Below are positions 9,706 to 19,364 of a stretch of 64,000 bases of DNA, one piece after another; position 1 is the first letter of the stretch, and every line of letters starts with the position of its first letter. The translations under genes were made by a program, and so were the position numbers. The notes below the pieces were generated by a model. It searched no databases and was not told the origin of the DNA. It saw nothing but the letters and a program-made list of their open reading frames with translations. Location of the stretch: NCBI GenBank assembly GCA_037355855.1, contig CM074767.1:2356001-2420000 (forward strand), written 5' to 3'. This DNA is from Pseudo-nitzschia pungens (lineage: Eukaryota > Bacillariophyta > Bacillariophyceae > Bacillariales > Bacillariaceae).

Positions 9706-11574
9706 TCAGAACGTCGGACAAAATGCGCGTCGCGCAAATTGTGGGTATACAACTCCACTAAGCTTGGTCCTGTTCTTGCGAAAGGCCGTCTTGAACGGAT
9801 TGTAGCTCCAGTCAGTAACTTGCGTCACGTGAGTTGTGTTTGGTACTCCTGGCAATAGTAGCACACCCTCTACACTCAGTTTTTGCAGGAGCTCTTTGTC
9901 GAGACGTCCAGGACCCGAATCCACGATTAGCAAGACCCATTTTCCGTTTGCTGGCTGTACGTCTTCGTACAACGGAAGCAGGCTTGTAAGAACATACTTG
10001 CGGAACTCGACACTGTCCATTCCTGCGTTGGCGTTGCAGTTAGCTGTGTGTGGCCGTTCAGTGACTTTTCCGAAGCCCCATGTTCCTTTACAGGTCCCTG
10101 CACGATCCAGTTCATCGGTGAAAGCGCGGGAGATCCGTTTACTCTCTTCCGTTGCCGCGCTGCTCTTCAGTTGAAAGTGTACTGGAATAGGATCTCCAGC
10201 TGCGGTACTTCCTCCAATCATTGTACAACGTGAGCTGCTTTTGTTTGCCTTCGTTGCACCCTTCGGTAGAGTTGCGCTACGTGGAGCATACTCGGTCACT
10301 GGACGACCTCCTGCGCGACTGTCTGTTCCGTCGAGCATCAGTCCAGTCTCGTCGACGTTGAGGATACGATGCAATTGGTCGGGCAAGAATACAAGCTCCC
10401 CTTTATGTCCGTTGAACCGTTCAACCTCCGTTGGCAAACGAGCAAATCCCTTTTCCACCAACAGCGATTTCAGGTGGCTAAACCACTCATTAATCATATT
10501 GTAAGTGGTCCACAAAGCTCTTCTCTCCTCCAGCTGTGAGTTAGACTTACTCACTTGAATGCTATTAACAAACTTAGGCTGCAAGCGCCGGTATAGACTA
10601 TTGAAATCTTTCAAAGAACAAGGACCCCCGGAGAGGCATGCTCTTAGGTCCTCCACAGCCTTCTTCCGATTAGGCTTCTCCTTCATTCCAGCAGAGCAAA
10701 GAAGAAAGGAAGTCTCCAGCGCTGTAACAAGCGCCTCCTCTAGTTCCACTGGGATAGTTGGTGGTCTTCCTGGGCCTCTAGGGGACAAGCCTTTGTTCTT
10801 TTGGGTCAAACGCCATTTCAAAGTGTTCATCTTAATATCAGTTCCATTCATTCTGTTCACCCTATGGCATGCCTCCTCCAGCGAGATACGCTTTGATCCA
10901 AGCTGCTCCTTGTAGATCTTTTCTGCAGCGAGATAAGACTCTTCTGTCTTCTCCTTCTGCTTTTGTTTCATTTTCATGTCATACATCAACTGGGTATGGG
11001 TTCTCCTGGGCTTCTTGTTGTTGTTGTTCAAACCCAGAGAAGTTGGCTCCAGGTTGATATCCTCTGTCTCGCTGGCGGCGCCGCCGCCGTCGTCATCGTC
11101 GTCGTTATCATCGTCGTCGTTTGTTCTCTTGTTTCCACTACTGCTGCTGGGTGTCGTGATTGAACTGTTGTTTTGGCTTTTGCAGTTTTTGCAGAAACTT
11201 TTTTCACACTCCTCCTCTCTGTATGCAGGGAATGGAGGAGACCCAGCGGCAGACGCCAAAGGAGAAATGGCTGGCGCTTTAACGGGCAGCATAATCGACG
11301 TTGGAATAGTCTCCTTAATATACTTGCTCCGGAGTCTAAGCACTCTTTTTTGGAGAGACTTATTGCCACACTCTTGTTGACTGAATCCAAACATTTTCAT
11401 TGCTTCGGCCGCAGTTACCCGATACTTCTGATTAAACCTGTACACAGTAGCGAGATATCTTGCAGCTACATCAGTTCTCTCGCATACAGGTAGCGCGTGC
11501 CCATTCTTGAAGGATCCAACAGGCACTATCCCCCCTTGTTGTGGAGGAACAGTTGTATCCGGATTTTCTTCCAT
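9706..11574 (-). pseudogene. pogo/Tigger-like DDE_1 transposase, C-terminally truncated
   Basis: The 622-residue frame starts at ATG 11574. Domains in order: a helical N-terminus; a low-complexity Asp/Gly linker (about 150-166); a psq/CENP-B-type helix-turn-helix (about 215-280, ending PRGPGRPPTIP); then a DDE_1 catalytic core. The core has NVDETGLMLDG (D408), WVLLIVDSGPGR (D552) and THVTQVTDWSYNPFK (D588). The third acidic residue is Asp, as in pogo-like enzymes. The family normally continues well beyond this point. Here the frame turns, about 19 codons later, into the transposon-end word AGTGGAGTTGTATA (9746-9760) and soon stops, so the C-terminus looks replaced by another element. It cuts and pastes DNA in intact relatives. 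Activity of this copy is doubtful. Confidence 0.75.
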
Positions 11575-12723
11575 TTTTTTGTGTACTCAGTCTACAGTTC
11601 GGTTCTCGAAATCGACACGTCCAATCGATCCGCAAATTGGAGGGGTTGTCTATCTTGATATAATAGAGGTCTCCGAAGTGGTCCGGTCGGAATTCGTCAA
11701 GCGGGGGAGGAGTTATTAATTTTCGCCGTTATTTGGACCGGGGAGTTTTTCAATCGAAAAAAGACGCGATTTTTGCTGCTGCTTTGCCAGTTCGATCCTC
11801 GGTTCCAAGCGCTCCAATCGATTCGAAACTCGGAGATCTTGTTGCTGTTATAGTAAAGATGGAGCCTCTGTAGTATCAGAATTAAGCTGGCGTTGGTTAT
11901 GGAGCTAGGGGGGGGAGACAGGTCTAGTGTTGTGGTTGTTGCAATAGAGTTGTTTTTTCGAGTTTTTTGACCTCATTTTGTGGCCCGGTGTAAGAAAAGG
12001 CTTGGCGCGCAATACAAGTCATGTTGGGTACCTATCGAAAGCTCGTGACCTTGCCATTTCTGTCATCGGGTATAAATTAGTGTCCAAGGTGTTGTGTTAG
12101 AGTGATTACAGTTCGAAAAAACAGAGGACCTTCTGCTGTTGCTCTAGCTCATAACCTGTCCCTGGAAACCCGGTGAGGTTCACATCTAAACTCTTACCCC
12201 CCCGAGGTCCAATTTCGATGCGAAGCTAGTCGTCCCCTAAAAAAATACGTAGTGACCTTATTCGTAAGTACGAAGTAGAAGTAAAGCGCAGCCATGATGT
12301 CATTCGTGACTTGAATCACACTCGGTCCATTCTCAACCGCTCTGATCTCAGATCCAACATCATGACAACCATAAAAAGTCGAAGCCATCAATTTGCCGAA
12401 CTGTTTAGTAAGGATCTACTGTGCCAAACGTTCCGCAACGTACCGTACGTAAGGTTACTCGTACGTACGAGTACATAAAACAACACAAAAAGTACGCAAT
12501 CGGTTCACAGACCACAGCTCCGAAGCTTTTCTTTCGATCGAAAATACTGAGAGCCGCGTGTGCTAATCGTACTTAGTTTTGTTTTCGATTGCTTCTGCAC
12601 GGAACCTCAGATCAAAAGATAACCTGGTCCGTTGACGTTTGAGATACAACAGTGTGTGATCCAAACTAACCTTACTCGTTTTGTCTTGAGAAATATTCAA
12701 TAGAGGACACTAAATCTGATACT
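11575..12723. other. Intergenic region
   Basis: Between the pogo-like gene and the methyltransferase. No credible gene, no clear repeats beyond GTACGTAAGG-type words near 12,440-12,480. Presumably holds both 5' flanks, since the two neighbouring genes diverge. Confidence 0.5.
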
Positions 12724-15405
12724 ATGGTGGTCGTACAGCGATGCAGCTGGCCAGCAATGGTGCTCGTCGGTTTTCTTCTTGAAACTGCGACGTCCTTCGT
12801 GCTTCCTGTGGCAACGAAGAAGGCAGGATTTCCTGCTGCAAATTCCGGCACCTGTCTGTTCGAATCGGGGAATCGGGGAGGAAACAACGCGACAGGGAAA
12901 AAGCCATACCAGAAGAACAAAAAGAAGAGAATGACGCTGGGTGACCTGCAAAAGGAAATGCTGAAAAACTCGCAAGGTGGCGGTTCCAAGGGACAGGACA
13001 AACGGAAAAAGAGTAGGCGCACACGGCAGCGAGTTGAAAACCCGAAACAGAGATATGTGTATGCTTCTCAACGCAACATGGCACAGAAAGGAGGGCAAAG
13101 AGGCAACGACGAAGATGCCGACTTGGGAGCTATTGCTATTGCCGACGCCCCAAGTGTCCCCATACTCGAGGCGAAGAGAATGGGGCTAACAAATCCTGTC
13201 AACCAACACTGTGACGCATTGGTCAACAATGTCGAACCGGAAATCATGGGTCAAATCCGAGTCGCAGGGGACGACGAAGGAAACAGCGCAAGTGGCGCCT
13301 ATGCTTATTTGATCAATAAGCCAGCCGGTTGGTCCATCTTGGGTGAAAAGCAAAAGACCAAAAAGAAGCAACAACGGAGCAACGATAATTCGTCGAAGAA
13401 GTCGTCAACGATGAAACGAGTGAAAGTCGAAGGAGAAGACCTTGAATTTGATGAGGCTAAAATCATGGCTTTATTGACACCAGAAGAAAGGGCTATGCTC
13501 GAGGCGGAAAATGATTCCCTTTCGGGAACATCCACAGGTGCATTCGGTACTCATGGCGAAAGCAATATTCCTGGATGGTACGACATTGAGTCAATGACGC
13601 CCGAGGAGCGTGAAGAAGCTTGCATCGATGACGAAGATTACGACCCCAGCGACGTCCCGGATTTTGATGAGGCTGATATCATAGCGTTGATGACGGACGA
13701 AGAACGTGAAGAATACGAAGCAGAGAAACTGGAGCAGCAAAAACAAATGAACAAACCAAAGAAAAAGAACAAGGGCGCCGTTGTACAATCGAAATACGAA
13801 ACAATGAACGAATCCGACGTTGACGAGTCCGCAGTGGAAAATCTGAAAAGAATCAAAGCCCGATTGGCAAACAAAAAAGACGGAACCGAAACTGGCAGCT
13901 TCTCTTCATTTCAGAGACCTTCTGTTGTTTCCTGGCTCAAAGATAGGAAAGCTGCCGAAGGAAGCCCAATTCGTGGTGGAAACTTTTGGACGGCTCTGGC
14001 GGGGGCAACGGAAGTTGATGACTCTGGGCTTGTGTTGCTTTGCCCCAAAAAGAACACGGAAAACCTCATCGTTGAATACTCCGAATACATAGCAGTCGTC
14101 GGGAATGGAAAGTTCCTCGCTCCACAAGCGAAGAAGATAGCGAAACAAATACCAGACGATGCTATTCAGTTAGATATGGTTTCGAGGGTTCGAAAGGGAA
14201 GGGAAGGTGATGTCTGTCAAACAGTACGTTTCGTTATTTCGGAGCATTTCGCCACGTGTTCCAGTGTCGTCAATCGTGCCCAAATGCAATTTGAAGATGG
14301 CATTCGAGGAGACCCCGGTGCCAATCCTTTTGATCGCAGAGCTCCAAGACGACTCATTCACTGCAACTCCATGTCTGTTTCAAGTTTGGTGTTTGATGAG
14401 ACTTCTGAGGCTGAGACTCCTACTCTCCCTGATGATATTACAATCCTCTCGGATCGTCTGAATAGTCACAGATATCAAAAAGGTTCGTTTTTGGGCCGCC
14501 AATCTCTGCGTGATAATCCTTTGACAAATGCATACAGAGAAATAAATGGAGCTGCCGATGGCTTTCCTGGTTGGACGGTTGATCGGTACAGTGATTGGCT
14601 TTTTGTGCAACATGATGAACAGGAAGCTAAAGGTCCTTTGCCATCAATTCATGACGGGAATACTGCTGGAGTGTACCTCCTTCCAGCAAATCCAGATCGT
14701 GGGGCAATGGGATCAAAGGACAAAGTTCGACCCATATTGCTTGAAGGTCGAGCAGCCCCTGGAATATTTCCGATTCTCGAGAACGGTGTGGTTTACCATG
14801 TGTCGCTTGACAAAGATCTTTCCACCGGTATCTTCCTAGACCAGAGAATGAACCGTGCGTGGCTCACCCGCAATTGCAACCAGAACACCCACGTATTGAA
14901 CTGCTTTGCACATTGTGGTGCTTTTAGCGTTGCTGCAGCCACAGCAGGCGCATCTACTGTTAGTCTCGACCTCAACAAGAAATGGCTGAACCGTGTCGAA
15001 CCTCAACTCGAGGCCAATGGTGTTCCATTCGACGAACGCCATGATTGCATTTTTGGTGACTGCTTTGACTGGCTTGAAAAACTGAACAAAAGAGGAGAAA
15101 AATTCGACATTGTAATCTTGGACCCTCCTAGTTCGAGCGTTGGAAAGAAGAAGAAGCGGTGGAGTGTAAATAGAGATATGGCCGAATTGGTTCAAATAGC
15201 TGCTCCTTTGGTTAAGAAAGGCGGATTGCTGTGGACAACGACAAACAGCGCAAGTCTCCCTCCAATAAAATTTGCAGCTTTGTGTCAAAAGGGTTTCGCT
15301 CAAGCAAACATTGAATCCAAACTCGAACGCATACAGCCCATGTCTGTTGACTTTCCTTCGATTGGGGCACCCCCAGTCAAAAATTTAGTATGGAGAGTAA
15401 ACTAG
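12724..15405 (+). CDS. Plastid-targeted RlmI-like SAM-dependent rRNA methyltransferase
   Basis: 893 codons without an intron, ATG at 12,724. Residues 1-24 form a signal peptide ending ATS, followed by Phe25 (ATS|FVLP). This is the cleavage and Phe motif that sends diatom proteins to the plastid. A long charged region (about 45-400) is disordered and carries acidic repeats of the type F/LDEAxIxALxxxEE (about 240 and 315). The C-terminal half resembles COG1092 (RlmI, 23S rRNA m5C1962 methyltransferase): GRQSLRDNP, DGFPGWTVDRY, FLDQRMNR, SAM-binding VLNCFAHCGAFSVAA (about 722) with the acidic ribose binder in VSLDLN (D749), and motif IV ILDPPSSS (D800). In RlmI the next strand carries a Cys (SCSG); here the position reads TTNSAS. 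The likely substrate is plastid 23S rRNA. The missing Cys argues for a changed reaction or site. Confidence 0.82.
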   Translation: MVVVQRCSWPAMVLVGFLLETATSFVLPVATKKAGFPAANSGTCLFESGNRGGNNATGKKPYQKNKKKRMTLGDLQKEMLKNSQGGGSKGQDKRKKSRRTRQRVENPKQRYVYASQRNMAQKGGQRGNDEDADLGAIAIADAPSVPILEAKRMGLTNPVNQHCDALVNNVEPEIMGQIRVAGDDEGNSASGAYAYLINKPAGWSILGEKQKTKKKQQRSNDNSSKKSSTMKRVKVEGEDLEFDEAKIMALLTPEERAMLEAENDSLSGTSTGAFGTHGESNIPGWYDIESMTPEEREEACIDDEDYDPSDVPDFDEADIIALMTDEEREEYEAEKLEQQKQMNKPKKKNKGAVVQSKYETMNESDVDESAVENLKRIKARLANKKDGTETGSFSSFQRPSVVSWLKDRKAAEGSPIRGGNFWTALAGATEVDDSGLVLLCPKKNTENLIVEYSEYIAVVGNGKFLAPQAKKIAKQIPDDAIQLDMVSRVRKGREGDVCQTVRFVISEHFATCSSVVNRAQMQFEDGIRGDPGANPFDRRAPRRLIHCNSMSVSSLVFDETSEAETPTLPDDITILSDRLNSHRYQKGSFLGRQSLRDNPLTNAYREINGAADGFPGWTVDRYSDWLFVQHDEQEAKGPLPSIHDGNTAGVYLLPANPDRGAMGSKDKVRPILLEGRAAPGIFPILENGVVYHVSLDKDLSTGIFLDQRMNRAWLTRNCNQNTHVLNCFAHCGAFSVAAATAGASTVSLDLNKKWLNRVEPQLEANGVPFDERHDCIFGDCFDWLEKLNKRGEKFDIVILDPPSSSVGKKKKRWSVNRDMAELVQIAAPLVKKGGLLWTTTNSASLPPIKFAALCQKGFAQANIESKLERIQPMSVDFPSIGAPPVKNLVWRVN

Positions 15406-15877
15406 AATGTTTCTTTCTCCATTTCTCTTGGAAGTAAGTGTACATCATAGATTGACATTGTGCCTTATGAGATAGAACTGGTTGAGTAGCTCATTGTAAT
15501 TACTGCAACCAACTACAGAAGTTTGGACACGCAAAACTATCTACTTCGTTAAATTCTTTGTAATTTTCTCATGGGTCCCAAATAAGTACTTAGTGTGTCT
15601 TTAATTGTATTTTATCGGCAGTCAACGTTATCTCAAAGAGGGGGCATGTCTCCGGGATTGATGCCAAATCGTGCGCACGATTGAATCGAACGAAGTAGTC
15701 TGCTGTCGCCTTGAAAAGGACGTGTGGGTGCCTATCAGTACGTGGGAGGGGAAGCCTTGGGGGTTACTCAACCGCCCTTAGGGGGTGAGGCGATGTGGCT
15801 GTGTTTGTTTATGTAAAGAAATACGATAAGACTTATAATGTATGAGGTATGAGGTTGGGCGTTATAGCCAAAGGCAA
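15406..15877. other. 3' flank plus possible tRNA-Sec relic
   Basis: No open frame of note. At 15,673-15,700 the sequence CGTGCGCAcgATTGAATCGAAC closely resembles the acceptor/T-arm end of the nearby tRNA-Sec genes, but the rest of a tRNA does not fold here. It could be a decayed fifth copy or chance. Confidence 0.35.
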
Positions 15878-15964
15878 CGTGCGCAAGGTTGAATCGAACA
15901 ACTACGGCGCTAGCCGTCTACAGGTTTGAAGCCTGCACCCACCACCAGGCAGGATCATGCACAC
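15878..15964 (-). tRNA. tRNA-Sec (UCA), array copy 1
   Basis: Minus-strand 87-nt gene. The 5' acceptor strand GTGTGCATG pairs with the 3' strand CTTGCGCAC, giving a 9-bp stem that includes the U-U mismatch also seen in animal tRNA-Sec. The anticodon arm TGCAGGCTTCAAACCTGTA is the same as in vertebrate tRNA-Sec, with anticodon TCA at 15,927-15,929 (reverse strand). A long variable arm (GACGGC-TAG-CGCCGT) and T-arm GTTGTTCGATTCAAC follow. Discriminator base is G. It would carry selenocysteine to UGA codons. Unlike the other three copies, no run of four or more T lies within about 40 nt downstream, so Pol III termination is unclear for this copy. Confidence 0.95.
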
Positions 15965-16003
15965 TGGAAAGGAAAAATAGAGAGAGAAAATAGCCAAAGG
16001 CCA
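15965..16003 (-). terminator. Pol III terminator-like T runs in tRNA spacer
   Basis: Read on the minus strand, the spacer after tRNA copy 2 reads GGCTATTTTCTCTCTC then TATTTTTCC, giving T4 and T5 runs about 16 and 30 nt past the tRNA. The same spacer lies at 16,091-16,129 and 16,217-16,255 after copies 3 and 4. Confidence 0.6.
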
Positions 16004-16090
16004 CGTGCGCAAGGTTGAATCGAACAACTACGGCGCTAGCCGTCTACAGGTTTGAAGCCTGCACCCACCACCAGGCAGGATCATGCACAC
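16004..16090 (-). tRNA. tRNA-Sec (UCA), array copy 2
   Basis: Same 87-nt sequence as copy 1, shifted by exactly 126 bp. All structural hallmarks are retained: 9-bp acceptor, 4-bp T stem, long variable arm, TCA anticodon. The 39-bp downstream spacer has T4 and T5 runs suitable for RNA polymerase III termination. Confidence 0.96.
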
Positions 16091-16129
16091 TGGAAAGGAA
16101 AAATAGAGAGAGAAAATAGCCAAAGGCCA

Positions 16130-16216
16130 CGTGCGCAAGGTTGAATCGAACAACTACGGCGCTAGCCGTCTACAGGTTTGAAGCCTGCACCCACCACCAG
16201 GCAGGATCATGCACAC
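16130..16216 (-). tRNA. tRNA-Sec (UCA), array copy 3
   Basis: Third identical copy at the same 126-bp period. The internal A-box region and the B box GTTCGATTC are intact, and the same T-rich spacer follows. Confidence 0.96.
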
Positions 16217-16255
16217 TGGAAAGGAAAAATAGAGAGAGAAAATAGCCAAAGGCCA

Positions 16256-16342
16256 CGTGCGCAAGGTTGAATCGAACAACTACGGCGCTAGCCGTCTACA
16301 GGTTTGAAGCCTGCACCCACCACCAGGCAGGATCATGCACAC
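16256..16342 (-). tRNA. tRNA-Sec (UCA), array copy 4 (upstream-most)
   Basis: Fourth identical copy and the 5'-most in transcription direction. Its acceptor strand ends at 16,342, where the repeat unit also ends and unrelated sequence begins. This copy alone therefore has a unique upstream flank and could be the ancestral gene from which the array grew. Confidence 0.96.
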
Positions 16343-16640
16343 AAAATAGTTCCTCCTTGTTGTTGGTGAGAGTAATCCCCGTTGAGTTTCTAGCATAACT
16401 TTGCTCAGACGGCGGCCACAGGCCAGCATCATTTGCTCTTGCACTGGACAGTCGTTGCAGATGCGGCACTCTGACCGGTACTCGTTCCCGAGTTGCCTCA
16501 CGGCATTTGCGTCCGGGGAATTTCCCAAAGAAGCTTGTTGAGATACAACATGCCCTCGGCGTCAGCAGCGATGCTTTGACACGGGGTGCTCCTCTATGCT
16601 TTCGCTTCACCTCATCCAATGTGAGAAACTATGAGACTCT
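16343..16640 (-). pseudogene. Possible coding relic upstream of the tRNA-Sec array
   Basis: On the minus strand two adjoining frames look protein-like: one reads DAEGMLYLNKLLWEIP, the next reads EYRSECRICNDCPVQEQ and MMLACGRRLSKVMLETQ. They are out of frame with each other and no start is evident. I do not recognise the protein. It may be a decayed gene or chance. Confidence 0.25.
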
Positions 16641-17138
16641 CGGTGTATCAGACATTTATTTGTCAGAAATCTGCGATTCTAGTTTCAAAACAGAAGCGCC
16701 AAACGTTACAACATAAGGTTTACTTCGTACATCATACGATTAAGGTTACACACTGTACTGTCCACAAACTTCTCGCTCAAGATATTACGTACATCCGCTA
16801 CTACGTCCTACGTACGAAGTTGGGAATAACGAAGGGATGGAAGTTGAGGGAAAGATCTTTTCCTTTCTTGTATCGTACAACCGTACTGGTGATAAACGTA
16901 TGGCCAGCAGGAATTCTAAGATGCCTACCAGCTAACAGGTAGTAAGCCTTGCCTGTAAGTTACCGGTACGGTAGAGCGTATGCGAATAAACGAATGAATC
17001 CAACAGAACAAATAAATGGTTGGATGGCGTTGGGTTATTTTCGAAGCGTGACCCAAAATGGAATTCCGTATTCCATGAAAAGAAGGTATATAAGTAATTA
17101 CCATCAAAAAGTATAATGGTGATACTTTAAAATCTGAA

Positions 17139-17262
17139 ACGCCGTAACGCTGAAACGCTGAAACGCTGAAACGCTGAAACGCTGAAACGCTGCAACGCTG
17201 CAACGCTGCAACGCCGCAACGCCGCAACGCCGCAACGCCGCAACGCCGCAACGCCAAATCGC
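17139..17262 (+). repeat. 9-bp minisatellite (AACGCTGAA to AACGCCGCA)
   Basis: About 13 tandem 9-bp units, with the unit sequence drifting in blocks from CGCTGAAA through CGCTGCAA to CGCCGCAA. The block order suggests stepwise expansion. Long minus-strand frames here are a by-product. Confidence 0.9.
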
Positions 17263-17369
17263 TGAAACAACAGCAGAAAAACCACAACAAAACACTCCCC
17301 TTGGTCTTTAGCAAGCAAAACGTCTTACACAAGTGGTTCATTAGCCCAAGCAGCAAGGCAAATCCACCA

Positions 17370-18230
17370 GGATGACTACGATGCACGTGACAATCCTGGT
17401 CTTTCAGGAATGCAGGAGGGAACCAAACACATGATGATCTTGGTCCTTTGGGAATGTAGAGAAACAACAACGTGATGATCCCCGTCCTTCCTGCTGCTGC
17501 TGCAGCTGCTGCTGATAGGAAATAATGACATGATAATCCTGGTCCTTCTTGTTGTTGCTGCTGCCGGAATCGATCAACGTTCCTGCTGCTGCTGTAATTG
17601 ATCAACATTCCTACTGCTGTTGCTGCTGCTGCTGCAAGAAGGGACTGATGGCACAAAAACATGATAATCCTGGTCCTTTGAGAGTGCAGAGAAACAACAA
17701 CATTATGATCCTGATCTTTCATGAATGGACAGAAACAATGACACAAAGCTCCTGGTCTTTTGGGAATGCAGGGAAACAAATGCATGCAGGGAAACAAATG
17801 CATGATGATCCCAGTCTTTCATGAGCACTGGTACACAAGTACATGATGAGCTTGGTCTTTTGTGAATGCAGAGAATCAACAATATGATGATCCTGGTCTC
17901 TTGTGAGTGAGGAGGCAAATCAACTGTAGTTGCAATCAACATTCCTGTTGTTGTTGCTGCTGCTGTTGCTGCAACAGATTGACGTTCCTGCCGCTGCTGC
18001 TGCTGCTGCAATGGATCACAATCAAATACGTGATCCTGGTCTTATGCAAGTGCAGGGAACCAAATGCACAATGATCCTGGTCTTTTGGGAATGCAGAGAA
18101 ACAATGACACGATGATCCCACTATTCCAATGCTGCTGCTGCTGCAATTGCTCTACGTTCCTGTTGCTGCTGCAATAGATTGAAGTTTCAGCTGCTGTTGC
18201 AATGTTAGCAGTTGTCCACAAGAAGAAACA
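17370..18230. repeat. Degenerate repeats with CTG/GCT tracts
   Basis: About ten degenerate copies of a 50-70 bp unit around GATGATCCTGGTCTTTTGGG and AATGCAGAGAAACAA, mixed with TGCTGCTGCTGCAA and GATCAACGTTCCTG segments. The 292-codon minus-strand frame (16,925-17,803) lies in this repeat and has no recognisable domain. Confidence 0.75.
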
Positions 18231-18352
18231 AACACCTAAGTTCTTTTGTTTTCTGATTAGATAATGAATATGCTTCCTATTACTAGTTTTCCTTTAATTA
18301 CCATGCTAGGCGTTGTTTTGTTGGTTGTTGTTTTCATTGTTTTGGGAGCGCC

Positions 18353-18482
18353 TGACAACAACCAACAAGCAACAACCATGAGCAACTGACAACAACCAAG
18401 GTGCCTGAGGTACACAGGGCATTACAGTCAGTCACCTTGGTTGTTGTTGGTCATGCTTGGTTGTTGGTTGTTGGTTGTTGTC
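18353..18482. repeat. Large imperfect inverted repeat of CAACAACCAA units
   Basis: The left arm 18,353-18,402 begins GACAACAACCAACAAG and ends AACAACCAAGGTG. The right arm (about 18,433-18,482) is its imperfect complement, CACCTTGGTTGTTGTTGG ending GTTGTTGTC. Arms of about 50 nt are separated by about 30 nt. Transcribed, it would form a long hairpin. Confidence 0.75.
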
Positions 18483-18499
18483 ATTCTCTCGTGGTTTTT

Positions 18500-19359
18500 G
18501 CTGGGCCCCCGGGGGTATGTATGGATGGTTTTGATTGGTTAGAATTAGTCCTAAGCAGTTTGTTTATGAAGTCTTATAATAGTAATGTTGCTGTTCAACT
18601 GCGTGCAAATTAAAGGACATTGGTCTCAACTTAGGTTGACTACCTATTCAGAATCTCTTATTATTTTAAGTTTTCCGGAGAGGATTTAGTGTTCTTTAAA
18701 ATAATAATACGAGTAATGCAAATTTTGCATTATTCTTGTATCAGTAATAGATGACTTTAGACACATTCAAAACCTTGCTTTTATTGAATATTCTTGTTTA
18801 AAACACTTTAAACTATAATGTAGGTATTTGAAATAAAGATTAGGATTGATTTTTGATTGAGTTGTTACTATCTGAAGTTAAGGTATTTTAACTAGTGTTT
18901 GTTATTTAAAAACAAATAATAATACAAAAAAATTTAGGGTACTCTTTTTGCTATTTGTGCCACGCATAGGTAATTTTTTTTTCCAGATTTGAACGAAGTT
19001 TTTGTACTGAAGCGCGCATCGTGTAGCACCCCCTCTTATTATGACCCCTGTGTCAAACTACCAATAACTGAAGGAGTGTTGAAGGCGTAATTGGCAGCTC
19101 ACGAAACCTACCGGTACCGTAGAAATTACAGTAAATTAGTTGTGGTTAATGAAATTGAAACGATTGTTCCCCAACCCGGCTGTCGTAACGTTCGGCACGT
19201 TACGCGATTCCGCGTGAGATTTTTCAGAAGCTTTAAAAACGCAATCAATTTTTTTGTTTAGTTTTGATTGAATAATCTTTGGTGCGGCCAAGAACATAAC
19301 AACGTTTTTCCAGTCCAGTAAATACAAACATTTAATTTTTAAAAGCATCAGAGAACAAT
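18500..19359. other. AT-rich intergenic region
   Basis: I see no gene, tRNA or tandem repeat here. Composition is strongly AT-rich around 18,640-18,970. Confidence 0.5.
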
Positions 19360-19364
19360 CAATG

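Larger units (their letters stand above)
15866..16342 (-). repeat. 126-bp tandem array carrying the tRNA-Sec genes
   Basis: The unit starts recur at 15,866, 15,992, 16,118 and 16,244 (period 126 bp). Each unit is an 87-bp tRNA plus a 39-bp spacer. Copies are essentially identical apart from a one-base change in the first spacer (GGCAACG against GGCCACG), so the array is recent or homogenised. Confidence 0.95.

Noticed and set aside
16925..17803. 292-codon minus-strand frame
   Set aside because: Lies wholly in degenerate CTG and 9-bp repeats. Low complexity throughout.
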